A DNA stretch of 64,000 nt, from the NCBI GenBank assembly GCA_030867875.1, contig JAOWCC010001589.1:78515537-78579536 (forward strand). The letters run 5' to 3'. Positions 9,911 to 23,900 of this stretch are shown one piece after another. A program made the translations under genes and the position numbers. Position 1 is the stretch's first letter, and every line of letters starts with the position of its first letter. This stretch comes from Actinernus sp. WN-2022 (lineage: Eukaryota; Cnidaria; Anthozoa; Actiniaria; Actinernidae). The notes below the pieces were generated by a model that ran no database searches, was not told the DNA's origin, and was given only the letters and a program-made list of their open reading frames with translations.

Positions 9911-10379
9911 AGTCTCCTTCACAGCCGTTCTTAGAGTCATCACACAAACGCTAGCCCCACTAACGGCTGCTTACACCAGCCAGACATTCCATTCTAATCA
10001 CATGGCCAATCAGAATTCAGTTCTCAGAATTCAAAAACCACTTGCACCAGAACTTTCTGGCTGGAAATCTAGGAAATCAAATATAGAGGCTAAATTACAT
10101 CGGTTCAAATAGCTTTGTATATATTATTCTGTTCTTAGTTTTTCTCAAGAAAGTAGATAGAGTTTAGAAGAAATAGTTTGTTTTGACGCTGTACTGATGA
10201 GCTTGAAAGTGCCAACATAAGCAAACTGTTGCTAATTAACTCATATCATGTTACATTATAATGGTCTTGATTGGCTTACACAAACAATCGGGAATGGAAT
10301 GTCTGACTGGTGTAAGCAGCCATTAGTATATGGGGCTAGCATTTGCATGATGACCCTAAGAATGGCTGCGAAGGAGACT
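9911..10379. mobile_element. MITE with ~125-bp TIRs and 12-bp flanking duplication
   Basis: The TIRs begin AGTCTCCTTC[A/G]CAGCC and mirror each other over about 125 bp (9911-10030 against 10262-10379). The sequence TAGTATAACTAT flanks both sides (9899-9910 and 10380-10391). Long TIRs with a long duplication resemble Mutator-like elements, although 9 bp is more usual for that group. No transposase is inside. Confidence 0.75.
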
Positions 10380-10699
10380 TAGTATAACTATATACACTGT
10401 ATATAGCTTTAAGTTTTACATTAAGTAGCCAGTGATCAACATCATAGATGCTGGCAATAATAGCTGGTCAGCTAGCAGCCAGCTTTTAATGACAGGCCTG
10501 TACATTGTACATAATCCTAATGATGATGCTAATAATAACTACAATGTACCTGATCTGGCCAGATGGGATGTCTGTTGTAAAAAGGCTATTCCTTGAGTCC
10601 CTGAGGTTCTCTCTCAACTTTTTATCGAGAGCCTAAAATTTAAAGTAACATGGCATTGACAGGCATATAATTATTATATGGCAAAGGGGAAAGAGATGC

Positions 10700-11660
10700 T
10701 TTAAAATGTGAATAAGATATAAAAATTATGGTATATGGGCAGCCAAGCCTTACTGGCAAACAAAGTTAAAGTTAGCGGCAGCAGACAGACCTTATACTGT
10801 ATCTGTCTTACATGTATACATGTATGTTCTGATGCGGTCTGGATCAAAAGTTGATAGTAGAAGCGAACGGTAACTTGCGTGCAAAGCAATTTCTTGAAAG
10901 AAGCTATAGAGGTACTGGTTTGAATTTCAGGTGGCAGGGAGTTCCATAGAAGCACGATACGATTGAAATAGGAATCTCTAAAAGTAGAAGTTTAATTTAC
11001 ATAAATTAGGTTTGTAGCCAGAACTAGCGGAAGTGTTTTGGGTGACTCTTGATGACCGGGAGTAGGGAATAATAAAGTCCTAGTTATAATTATCTAAGCT
11101 ACAGAGTTTGAGGTGGCATTTACAAAAGTATACATGTACCAGCTCTGAATAAGTATTCTAACCAGTAGGAGACCGGAAGTACTGGAAGTTTAGCCTAACT
11201 AACCTGTCCCTGTAAGAAAGATTGTGTAGACTGAAACTGAGAATAAACTTGGTGGCTCGGCACTGCATACACTCAATTAGCAGGAGATCCCACATACTTG
11301 ACTGCGGGGCCCTGAGTTTGACACTTGGCTGCCATAGCACAGAACCAAGTGCACAAAACTAGTGTATAGCACACAATGAAGATCTGAATGGAATCAGGAA
11401 TGTTCCGCCGAGAAATCCTAGCACCTTGTTTGACTTAGCAACTATCGACACTACATAGTTTAATGCCAGGACAGATCCTTTGAGACTATAATGCCCAAGG
11501 CCCTTAGTGAACTGGACTCATTTAGCAGGTCAGACCCTATGTTGTAACTCCGAGAAGGTGGTTTGTTTTTCCTAGTAATCTTCAGTACCTGTAATCTTAG
11601 TACAAGTATACCCCCCCCCCCCCCCCCCAAACCCTGCCTTGCAGTGCATACAAACATCAC
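10700..11660 (-). pseudogene. Non-LTR retrotransposon remnant (end of RT and downstream)
   Basis: Three minus-strand frames give the usual tail of CR1/L2-like polymerases: SLRALGIIVSKDLSWH (11460-11660), LIESMQC-like LLIECMQCRATKFILSF and LSYRDRLVRLNF (11158-11340), then LLWNSLPPEIQTSTSIASFKK (10701-10955). Stops and frameshifts break it throughout. It lies between SCFD1 exons and the foldback; it is dead. Confidence 0.65.
11611..11628. repeat. Poly-C run
   Basis: Eighteen consecutive C in plus orientation. Similar homopolymers occur at 16814-16832 (G), 33811-33833 (C) and 54628-54644 (G), all in MITE-like or low-complexity surroundings; true lengths may be uncertain. Confidence 0.8.
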
Positions 11661-11934
11661 TAAAATTACAAGAATAGGAGTTGGGAATGGGTACCGGTAC
11701 TTGAAAAATACAGTGTCTCAGAATCTCACATTTTCTGGCATTAAATTTTTGGATCTCGAAATCTCAGAATCTATGAATGACTGACGTCAAATTTTCAATG
11801 CAATACCTTATCCTTGGGTCTCTCAAGTCTTGAAATTGAAAAGACAGCCAAAAGTCTTGGGCTCGTATTTTAAAACGCAAGTCTTTGACAATCTCTTATT
11901 TACCATTCACCACCCCTAAGTATTAATGCCTCAC

Positions 11935-11990
11935 CTCAGCAACCATCTCAGCAGCATTTCCCTTGGGACATCTGATAATTGGAACAGTAC
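11935..11990 (-). CDS. SCFD1: SCFD1 exon ([19 protein letters not shown])
   Basis: A 56-bp exon with acceptor TATTCTCCAG and donor GTGAGG. Joined to the G left by the previous exon it codes 19 residues ending AEMVAE, a signature of SCFD1. The following exon should start with a KLDKKLRENL-like segment and is not in the window. Confidence 0.9.
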
Positions 11991-14900
11991 CTGGAGAATA
12001 AGAGTGAAAATACATTATTTTATTTATTCATTAAAATATACAACCAACCCTGTCCTGTCTGTCTGAAAAGGTATTCATTTACAGTGCAAATTCTATATGA
12101 AATATATTAGAGTATACATGTATGCATAATACCTAATGCACTTCACAAGGGAGGACCTGTGCTTTCAGCCGTGGAAACTGATTGTACTTGTTGTTACATG
12201 TAGATACAGACTGCTTCTGTGACACAATGATTGTGCTGCCATGCAGTTTACAATCATGAGTGATTGTTAGTACCTCCAGTATACAGGATGTTGTGCTTTA
12301 CGTGCCTTAACCAAGGATGTGGCCAAAATTCAAACCCATACTTCCCACACACAAGATGGGAATTACCACTGAGATACATGTGACTTAGAGGCAGTGATAC
12401 TGGCACTCTGATTGCTGAACTCAATAGTTTTAAAGCCACTTACCCAATGATGTCAGCAGACAAAACAAACTATCAACAAGAGCATCCCTTAGTGACTCAA
12501 TATCTGTATCCTTTGCATCAGGTCTATTAAGGGCTACAAGTATGAGAAAAGAACAGTATTAGATAAGTGCATAACCTAAATAATAATATACATATATTTG
12601 TAAAATAATTAATTAATTAACTAATTAACACAGAGTATTGAATCAACACTCAGGATCTTAAAAGAACTACATGTAAGTAGAAGGTGCTGCCTTTGTGAAA
12701 CAATTTCATTCTCAAACTGCAAATGGTGATTAGATCTTCACAGCTTCTCAGAAAAGGATGATAAATCATAAGCCCTTGGAGACCTCTTCAGACACTAGGC
12801 TATAATTATAGTAAGCCTGTTGAGGTTCTCCATCCACCTTTGAGTGGTAAAACAGAATAAATCCATACTTTAGTGACTTACCATAGTAAGATATAGAATC
12901 CCTTTCCTGGAATCTTGTTGTAAACATCTCATCTTCCAAAGAGATGAAGTTTAGGTATTGGTCATAAATCTTGAAAACAAAATGAGATAATCTCACAAAA
13001 GTCAAAGGAGGAAATAGGCACACTGTATGCTGTTTTACCTAATAATGCTATAATTACCAAACCCACCAAAAAAACAGGTTTAACCACAATGATCAAATAT
13101 TTCATTAATATACATGTTTATAAAATAGTTTCGATAGTACGTGCGCTCTGATTGGCTGTAAACCGTGTTTCTATAACTCTATAGAAACATAGACAGTTGA
13201 GCGCGCGCTTGAGCTAGTTATGAGAATTTACGTTTTGGTTATCAAATTAAGCGAGCGTTTCCGTGCTTTTATTCGTTTATTTTATAAAGGAAATAGAAAA
13301 CATTTTCCCCTTGTTTCTATAGAGTTATAGAAACACTTGTGGAAGTTTGGAAGAACTCGAAATAGCTGTGGAAACACTCGCCCTTCGGGCTCGTGTTCCC
13401 ACTGCCATTTCTCGTTCTCCCAAACTCCCACTCGTGTTTCTATAACTCTATAGAAACACGGGAAATGTTTTCTATTTCTTAAATATAATTATGAAGGACC
13501 ATGTGCAAAATGGGCGTAAGTGACAATTTGACTGAGACAAACAACAACAACAAATTTATTTCGTACTGGAATTAATAATAATTACAGGTTAACTGGAAGA
13601 ATAAAAAGCTCAATAATTGGTACTGGTAGGCTCAGAATAACTAGGAAGCTAAACTAAGCTGAGCCACCGGAACAAAGTTCAGATTGCAATTTGATATCAA
13701 TTAATGGTGGTCAGAACGAAAACAATGTACATAATTTGTTGTATAATGAATACAAGAAATGCACACATGTAAACATAACAAGGGACAACGAATAAAATAC
13801 AATCTGCTGAAATTACATATTTTAAATGGAAATTGAAAAGGCAAATTGAAAAGATATTATTTTGATCAATATTTACTTATTTATAAGATCTTTTTTCAAA
13901 AAAAATTGAATTCTATAATTACTCAAGCTAACACATTAGCTCAATTTAAACTTGGTTTTTGGAATTTTTATGCATAGTTATATTTCATTAGTAAAACTTT
14001 TTTATGTTTTTTTTAGCATTCTTAAAGTAGTTTCTATTATAGTTTTCAGTGTTTTTTAAAGTATACTTGTTAATTTTAATATTATGTTTACTTAGCGTAG
14101 AGGGCCCTCATGAAAAACACCTTCGGTGATTGTGGCACCCTCTGTAAATATTTGTATTATTATTATTATTATTAATTTGTATTTAGTCAAGAATTAATTT
14201 TAAGGTTTTTGTCTAGTGAATTCCATATTTTTGGACCTTGGAAATGAATATTAAATAGACCATAATTAGTTCGAATAGCAGGAAGATAATAAGAAGAACT
14301 GGATGCTAGGCGAGTGTTATAATGATGAATATCAGAGAGAGGTTTAAAGAAATCTCTAAAAACAGTTGGGAGGGTATTTGCGTGATATTGATACATGAAT
14401 AAAGCAGTGTGAGAGAGGACTAAGTCGTTTAGTTTTAAAATTTGCAATTTTTTTAACCAAGGTTGAATTTTTTTAACCTAGGTTGATTTTTTTCAAGATT
14501 TTAAAAGGGATTTTCCAATTTTTTTGGGATTCATAAAAAAAAAGTTTTTTTTGGGGGGAAATTTAAAAAGAAAAAAAATTCCACCCACCCCTCCCCTGAG
14601 AAAAAAAAATTGTCCACTCTCCCCTCCCAATGCCAATGCTTCTGTTTACCTTTTTACATATTTCATTTACATGGGGTTTCCAGTTTAGATTACTATCAAT
14701 GAGTACTCCTAGATATTTCACCGACGTAACCTGTTTAATGGCTTTATTATTTAAAGTCAGGTTAATTGGGCAAGAAATGTTTTTCTGGCGAGGATGAAAT
14801 AAAACAAAATTTGTTTTACTGATGTTTAAGGAGAGCTTGTTTGAGCACGGCCATGTGCTTACAAGTTTTAGCTGTTTGTTAATTGTCTGTTCAAGATTAT

Positions 14901-17900
14901 GTAAACTTTTATCTGCATAGAATAAGTTGGAACTATTGCAGATATCATTTATATATAAAAGAAATAAGATAGGTCCAAGAACTGATACTTAAGGAACACC
15001 ACAGGGAATAAGCTTTTCTTCAGACATCGTGATTCCAACTGAGGTAAATTAATTGCTTCCTATTACTTAAATTTAAACCAATTTAATGCAACCCCTCTAA
15101 TTCCATAGTGATGAAGTTTAGAGATCAGAATTTCATGATTAACTGTATCGAATGCTTTACTGAAGTCAAGGAAAAGCCCGCAAGACTTTGAATTCTGTCA
15201 ATGATAGAAACAATTGCATGGGTTGTAGAATGACCAGAGCGAAAGCCAAACTGCTTAAAGTAAAGTATATGACATTTTTTAAGATAAGTAGTTAGTCGCT
15301 TACATATAAGCTTTTCAAGCAATTGATTAAAAATTGACAAAAGCGAGATCGGTCGATAGTTATTTAATAGATAGGCATGCAGAACCCTTTTTAAATACAG
15401 GAACTACCCTAGCAATTTTAAAATTGTCTGGAACAACTCCGTTTGAAAAAGAAAAAGAAAAGAAAATTTTCAAGGATTTTGAGATTAAATTGCTTAGAGA
15501 TTTGAGAAGATTTACTGGAATACAAAAAGGTCCAGCAGCCTTATTAGAGTTTAAGTTTCCGGTTTCTTCTTCAATCTCAGATTGAGTAACTGGAAAGACA
15601 AAGAAACTATTCACTTGAGGATGGATTAAATAAGAAGTAAATGAATTGTCAGTAGAAGGTATATTGCTTGCAAGACTGTTTCCTATGAGTGACACTCTTT
15701 GCTCTTATTTATGTTTGCTTTAAGTTTTCTGAAGTAAAATTTTACGTATATCGTGATGATTCTTATATGTGAAAATGCTGATAATAGAAAAAAACTCTAA
15801 GACTCTTTTAAAACTCTTTAAAAAGCAACCTACGGTACATTATTTTGTACATGTACCTTTGAAATTTGTGTGACACAGTTTGTCTGCAAAGCAGTGGTAG
15901 CAAGCTCTTCTAGTCTGTGTCGGGAGATGGCTGTAATAAAATTCAGGTTGTATGATTCATAGAGTTGGTTTCTGCAGTCCTGTGCAGGAGAAAGAAAACA
16001 AAAATATTAACCATCATGATACTCTGCACATGTACATGCATACGTAGTTGGTGATTGAAGAGTTTGAGACAATAATTTGACATGCTCATTCAACATGATC
16101 ATTTTGCACAAATTTCCACCACTTTTAATCAGCAATGCATGTTGGCATCAAGTCTGTTGAGTGCAGCAGCTAAACATTTAAGTACCTCAAAACCAGTTGC
16201 CCCTACTTTTCAGGCACCACCATCTTAAGATGTCACAGTTGACACAGTTTTTATTTGTCAGTTTTTTTTTAATGTAAGCTTAATATACATGTATGCCATC
16301 GTTAATTCATACCATTCATAAATCTTGTATAAATATACACCAATCTTTGTACGCCCCACTTGGAAATCAGCTCGCGGGTCAACATTCAGTGTTGTAGTTG
16401 TAGCGGCTAGTGTATCAAAATAAAGTATATGTATGTATGTATGTACCCTACTTTTCAGGCACCGCCATCTTAAGATGTCACAGTTGCCCCTACTTTTCAG
16501 GCACCGCCATCTGATGTCACAGTTGCCCCTACTTTTCAGGCACCACCATCTTAAGATGTCACAGTTGCCCCTACTTTTCAGGCACCACCATTTTAAGATA
16601 TCACAGTTGCCCCTACTTTTCAGGCACCGCCATCTTAAGATGTCACAGTTGCCCCTACTTTTCAGGCACCACCATCTTAAGCTGTCACAGTTACCCCTAT
16701 TGCTACACGACAAAAGAGCTATTGTTTCCTAACAATAGTGGCAACTGTGTGACATAATAGGATACAAGTTGGCAGTGCCTACAAAATACAAAGGGCCTGT
16801 GTAGTGGATCTTTGGGGGGGGGGGGGGGGGGGTAGGGTGAGAGGAAGAATGGGAAGTGTGGAAGAGTGAACGTAGTAGGGCCTGCAATAAAAAGCTGTGG
16901 AGTTTTCATATTAACATCAGATTCTGAATGTTAAATTTCGATTGGCTGAAGATGTGTCACTTATGATTATCATCAACCTGCATCCAGTATTTCATAATAA
17001 GACATACATGTACTTGAAGGCCTTGGTAGTATACATGTACATGTATGTTTGGCTGAAAACATATTTTCGTGAGAATCAATTAATTTTACACACACAATAC
17101 TCAGTTTCAGTAAAGGAACAGGTTTCTGTGGTTTATTTTGCTGTGGGAAGTCCACAGGAAAATTTACACTCAGACAAATATGTATATGGAAACTGAAAAC
17201 CGGATTGCATGCTTCCCATCACAGCTACTCAAATTTTGATCAGTTAATCTTTTGTTTGCAGACAGTGAATATTTCAGAAATTTGATTTTATGGAAATAAT
17301 TTGGCATCAGAAATCTTCCCATGCAAACACTGTATTTCACGCCATGTTTGCACCATGAGCTGCGAACTGGTCTATTATAAAAGTACTGATCAAGGTCAAC
17401 AATATTTGGAGTCTAATCTGCACTTACTGGTTTCTGGACACAGCATTCATTACCTTCAGCAAAGGTAGGGATTTCCAAACTCATCCTTGCCTTTGACTGA
17501 AGAATAATCTCTCCTAGACTTTAGCCTGTGAAAAAAGCTGTCTCTATTCGGCCAAAATCAATCCCCGAGAGGGACTTTCAAGCTGTTGTTCTCTCGGTAG
17601 TATTAAAATATCTGATGATTTTCTGTTTTGTCTCCCCTTCTCTTCCCATCTGACTGTCCTGTTCTACACCACATATTCCAGCTACATGGTTGTTTAACTC
17701 TTGATTTTTCGAAAACATGCACACATACTGACTACTTGATATACATGTAGATCCTGGGCCACAGTACAGAAAATTCCTACTTCTTAAAGAGAGTCTACAT
17801 TGTAAGTCTATTATAATAAATCCTTCATGATCTGAATGTTTGAATACAACTTTACACAAGGGTCCAAATAGAGATCAACAAATTCAACAAAGTTCATTTA

Positions 17901-20900
17901 GATTAAATTTTCCTTTGGNNNNNNNNNNNNNNNNNNNNNNNNNNNNNNNNNNNNNNNNNNNNNNNNNNNNNNNNNNNNNNNNNNNNNNNNNNNNNNNNNN
18001 NNNNNNNNNNNNNNNNNNCATACAAGATTCTAGTCAGTCTATTAGTATTCTGCATCTATTACTTATAATATATTAATAATTCATAAGGGTGTTAACCAAT
18101 CTAAACGCATCATCCAGGTCACATGGTTACCCTGTAAACCAAATACAAAATTCTAGTCAGCCTATTAGTATTCTGTATCTATTACTTATAATATATTAAT
18201 AATTGCTAAGGGTGCTAACCAATCTAAACGCATCATCCAGGTCACATGGTTACCCTGTAAACCCCATACCAGGTCACATGGTTACCCTGTAAACCCCATA
18301 CAAGATTCTTGTCAGTCCTATAGTAGTCTGTATCAAATGGTTATCGAACTTATTAATAATTCATTCATGAAGGAAAAACAAAGGAAATCACTGAGCAATA
18401 AGTGATCTGTAAATCTGATACAGATTTCGTCCTGATTTACATAAAATTTTGCTTTGATTTTCTCGGCCAAAATAAGTTGTATTGCCAAAATGACTGAAAG
18501 CATGGCTCTATATGTACATCAGATCTAGACATTGATAAGCCATAATTTTATACTAAATTTGTGTCAATGCTTTATGGATTTACAAGCTCTCACTTTCAGC
18601 TCAAGTTTGTAAATCCCATAAAGCATGGCCACTCATTCTGTATCTATTAAACAAGTCCTATTAGTAGTCTGTATCATATAGACTGCGAGCAGTCCCTCCA
18701 TTGATAGTGAGTTTGCAAGCTGAGCGAGCGAAGTGAACAATATTGGATGCGTGCGAGCAGAGCGAGTGGAAGAATGGGGCCGAGAGAGAGGAGAAGAAAA
18801 GGAGGGAATGCAGACATCACACAGAGGAAATGACTACTGCCCCCTTTTATTTTTATGATCCATGCTTTCATCAAGTTGTCATTGTCCCACTCCTTTTCAT
18901 CAAGTCGTCATTGTCAGCTCGCCCCTTTCCGTGAAATCCGATGTAAACATAACATTACTACCATTTGCAAGCTACCATTAAGCGTGAACCTTTTTTCGCA
19001 TTCGTTTATGTTTGAAACTAGACGTCTGGCGTCCCAAACCTTTGCAATTCGTCGGCAAACTAATTAGTTCAACTTTGATGTTTAAAACCTTTAATATGTC
19101 TTCTACCATTGTGCAACTCAGATTATACCAAGAGACAGTTGTTGTCTTGCATCTCTCATAATTCTGAGCGTCCAAAACTTTAACTTGAACCAACATTATA
19201 TGACTTAGCACGTAGCGCGAAGGAAAATCTAGCTGAAAAGTTTCCAAACCTGAATCCCACTCGCTGAAACGTGAAGGCGGGACATGTCAAAGGTTGTCAT
19301 TATCGCTGTTAAATTGCAAAGGTTTGTGCCACCAGACGTCTACACTGTAGGTTTCAAACTTAACGAACGTGGTAAAAGGTTCACGCTTAACGGTAGCTTG
19401 CAAATGTAGTACTCCACCTGAGTCCCAAAATATACCGCCTAAAGTGGGCCATCCTGTAGTGCTCGTCGAAATGAGCCACAGCATTACTGGCCAAAGTCAG
19501 AAAGCCCGATGTTGTCGACAACTCCGGTAAAGAAAGTACCAGGAAAAAGAGGCAGAAAACCAAAACAATCTTCGTATAACAATTTCTGCCGTGTTTGCAG
19601 TTGCTCTTTTTAAAACTATTACGGTAATTTTGGGGAAAACCGGGTCTCCACAGAAAATCTCTTTTCAATTCTTGGAAAAGCTGGCTGCGTGTTGAAGCTT
19701 CCACTTGCAGAAAATTTGTAGGGCCTGGGTTATTCTGCTCGAGAAAATGATGGTTCATCCTCCTGTGTTTGTGCAAAGTGCGCAACAAAATACTAGCCAA
19801 GGAGAGCAGCAGATCCAAAATCGTATCTACATGTAGTTGCTGACTTGCAAAAAAAAATGTGCCCCAGATATCGAACTCAACTCACCACAGCGATTCAAAC
19901 GTATGTTTTCGTCACCACAAGTTTTGGCCGTGTATAACATGACATGATTGTATCTAAAAATGACAAATATACAGCTGATCTACAAAGTCAATATGTCAAT
20001 ACAAAGTCATAATGTTTCAAACACATTATGAATTAAGCCCGGTTCAGTTTGAAATTTAAAATTACAGTGTGTTTAATGGTTTAGATTGAGAGTTACTTGT
20101 GATCTACACCAAAGCTAAACACTGGTGTTTGCACAATTCCTAACATGCTGTGAAACAGGAAACAGCATGTAACAAACAGTGAATACAGGCCGCTTAGAAC
20201 TTACCAATGATTATGAATGAAACATCAATCTTCAGAATAAACCGGTAAAATGTGCTTGTGTAATTTTGAGATTTCATAAAAACATAAAGACATAGTATAA
20301 ATGGGGTAATCAAATGAGCTCATTTTGCAATTGTAATAACGACTGGAGAACACGTAAAGTAAGACTGGATGTCTTATTAGCTCTTCTCATCAGGGGTCAG
20401 AAGTAATTGGGGTTGTTTAGTGCCGAAAGACAAAGAATTTGACGGGCCGAAATTAAACAGAAGTTGAAGTTAGGTACTGAACAGCCATATGTTTCAAACT
20501 CTAAAGGCACCTAAACTTCCTCCAAGCCATTTATGAGATACATTGATTTTTTTACTTCGTCGCTCGCTGTCAAGTAGTTTCCAAAGTAGTTAACTTGTGG
20601 CAAGTCTAAAAGGCCATGGGTTTGAACTTTTCAAACACGCTTTGACGGCCCGCCACGCCGAGCTTTGCCATGTTGATTGATACTCTCGAGTTCCACTCCT
20701 ACTAGTTTGTGATTGATAGGTGTTGACCACGCTGCAAACTCGTTAGCCAATGGGAATTTTGCGTTGTTCCAGCAACGCATAATTATTATTTCCTCTGTGT
20801 GATGTCCGCAGTCCCTCCTTCTCTTCTCCTCTCTCTCGGCCCCATTCTTCTACTCGCTCCGGTTGAATGCATCCAATATTCTTCACTTTGCTTGCTCCGC

Positions 20901-23900
20901 TCGCAAACTCACCATCAATGGAGGGAAAAGGAGGACTGATCGCAGTCTAGTATCATATTATACAGAATACTAATAAGCCCTAATTAAGCTAACTTAAGAA
21001 TCCTGTGTGAATGATACCGGATACATGCTAGTGTAGTATGTGGAGGTCTCACAACCTATCACTGACTTCCCCTATCCGGTGACTGTTTACGTTATCTCAC
21101 TGACATACGTACATGTACCTAACTGTACACTGCTACTAGTAACCAAGTACTTACAAGTGCAGGGTGACACCAAGTCACGCAGCTCTTTAACTGTAAGCAA
21201 AGGAGAAAGATATCCTGTCCAAACCGGTCATATACCAGCACCTGAAACCCATATACGTAAAAATAACATCAATACTGCAAGCTACATGATTGTACCACTC
21301 AACTGTATCTTAACCATGGCATAAATACATTGATTTATTATAAGCGAGTGACTTTATTTAAGTTTCAAAACCTACTTAATAATTCAAGTGGCAATTAGCC
21401 TACCAGAGGTCTCATAAATTTGTACCATGTGCAGCACTTTGAAACCCCACCAAGTAATCTCTACGGTACTTTGAATTTGTTTTCTCAAACTCATTACTAA
21501 TTCATGATCTGATTGCCAACCACAATCTCTAATCTCGTCAGCTGGAAGAGTTTGGAAACCAATAAAATATCAGTTGAAAATCACTAGTGTTTGGAACAGA
21601 TTTTCATCACTAGTCTGTGAGGGAAAGCTGCATGTAATCATAGCGAAGTGCAACTGCCAAGCAAACTTCAGTCCCCAGGATGAGAACTCAGTCCCAATCA
21701 ATCAATCAATCAACAACTTTATTCCAGTGTCTAAAACTACTAGCTGGCCACAAGTAGCCTACTAATTGGGGACACTAAATAAAACTTCACTATTAAATAA
21801 AACACTATAAATAAACTGAGTTGACCTTATTATTATTATTATAAGAGATTAAATGAATAAATTACAAATTTGTACAAGTCCCCAGGGCCACACAAGCATG
21901 CCACATGCCCCTGATACTCGCTGGATATTCAACCATATCTAAATTACATTTTACACTTGAATATTCTACTACAACCTCACCTTCCAGATGGGCTCAACAG
22001 CAACTGACTTACTCAAGGGCTTGTTGAGATTCAGCATGCGCTTTAAGGCCTCTGCAATAAATAAGAAAAACAGAATAATAAAGCAACATAACGCATTGTT
22101 TGACATGCCATCCATGACATTTTCATGTACTATTTCAAAAATGAATTCAAGGGCACATTGTTAGGGACAATACAATATACAATGTATTCCAAATACTATA
22201 CATGACATACAAAGTACATGAATCTACAATACTTTATTGACATTTTTAAATGTTGACATACATGTACATGTAATATTATTGTCTGTTTAATGAGGAAGGC
22301 TCTTATTTTTTTGGGGCAGATAATGGGGGAGGGGGCTTGGGTTTTTCACTGGGGTTTCCCAGCTACAGGGTTGGGGGTACTAAAAATTAAAGATGAAGGG
22401 GTGCTATGGAAATTTATGATCCCTATTTCAATATCTTCATCTCCCCTTGTCATATTAACTGAACTTTCCCTTAAATCCAAGTTTAGTGAAATTCCATACA
22501 AATCCAAGTATAACTTGCAGGGCTCAAAATATGACCTGACATTGTGTAGTTCCAGAAAATATTCATTAACCCCCCACACACACACACACACACAACCCCC
22601 CCTACTCCCCTCCATGGATGGGACTTGAAATTGCCCTTAACCAAAACGAGTACGAGACTAGGTACTAGCTTGTCGTGTGGGGCCTTGGCAACGCGTTTGG
22701 GTAGACAGGACTTGTCTGTCGATCTGTCTGTTGTCATCGCATCAAAACAACATGCAACGAGAGTTTGAATGTGTTCCAAAGAGTTTACGGAGGAATCATG
22801 CCAAAGCCAGTAAATTGCTGTGTTCCTCTGGAGTTTTCCAAGGCAAACTTGCACCTGGAATGTCCTCTTCAGCTAAATAAACATGAAAATATTGTTCACT
22901 TGCCGCCTTGTTGTTTCCATGTGAAGAAAAGTCCTGTCTACCCAAATGCATTGTCCAGGCCCCGCACAACAAACTAGTACCAAGTCTCCTTCTCGTTTTG
23001 GTTTATTCCAGAGGAGTGGGGGTGGGGTGGTCAATCTGCCCACATTGGGCAGGGGAGGGGTGATACACAAAGCCTTATATTTCCAGAGGGTTTTCAAGGG
23101 TATAAAATGTGCATAATCGAGTATATTAAAAGCTATACTCATGCGTGATGACGTCTTTCAATGATCAGTGTGTTTCTTCTATAGAATTCAAATACATTGT
23201 CATCTTCTATCTGTTTGAGAGTACTTTCACAACAATCCATTTTAAGCACCTTTCCTAAAGCCAAAGTGATTCCAGAGCTGAAATACTCAGACATTAGACA
23301 GCAGGCGAGTGTACTTTGATCTAACATGGCGGCATAAAGCCCCAGTCCCCATGCACTAAGAACAGGTATCCTGCGATTAAAGCTGCTTTTTGTAATAGTA
23401 ATTTGGACCTCATGTAATTTGTTTTTATTACAAGAAGAAAATGAAGTTACAAAACATCACCGGGCAATTAGTATCACTCAACTATCAGTCAATATCTTAT
23501 TAATAATATGATTTACTGCTTCAAATTTCGTAAAAACTAACCAGAATGAGAGAGTTCAAGCATCACCATAAAACCATGGTCTTCGATCGAAGGAATGCAC
23601 ATATTAAGTACATGCATGTATATACCACTGAAATGTTTGTATGTCAAGTTCAAATGTTCAAGTGTTTTGAAACTATTAAACTCTTCAAGCTGGAGATCTC
23701 CTTCTATGCTTTCTCCTCCGGAACAGCTTTCTTCTTCCAATATGCTACTGTTATCACTTGATGGTTGATCAGAAAGAGCTGTTTGCTCATTTTTGACATT
23801 ATCCAGAGCTCTTTGCAATTTCCGCTTGTTGTCAATAGCCTTCCTTAAAGTGTAGATAAGGCAAATATTTTATCATTAATATCGATTCTACATCAAGTGA

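Noticed and set aside
16446..16694. CRISPR-like array
   Set aside because: The units are contiguous with no unique spacers, and the genome is clearly eukaryotic.
16258..16732. Long open frames on both strands (151 and 99 codons)
   Set aside because: They are produced by the 42-bp minisatellite, whose unit length is a multiple of three.
22765..22880. Frame starting [10 protein letters not shown] as a THAP domain
   Set aside because: Only the first residues resemble a THAP start; no further zinc ligands or AVPTIF-like motif follow, and it lies inside a MITE.
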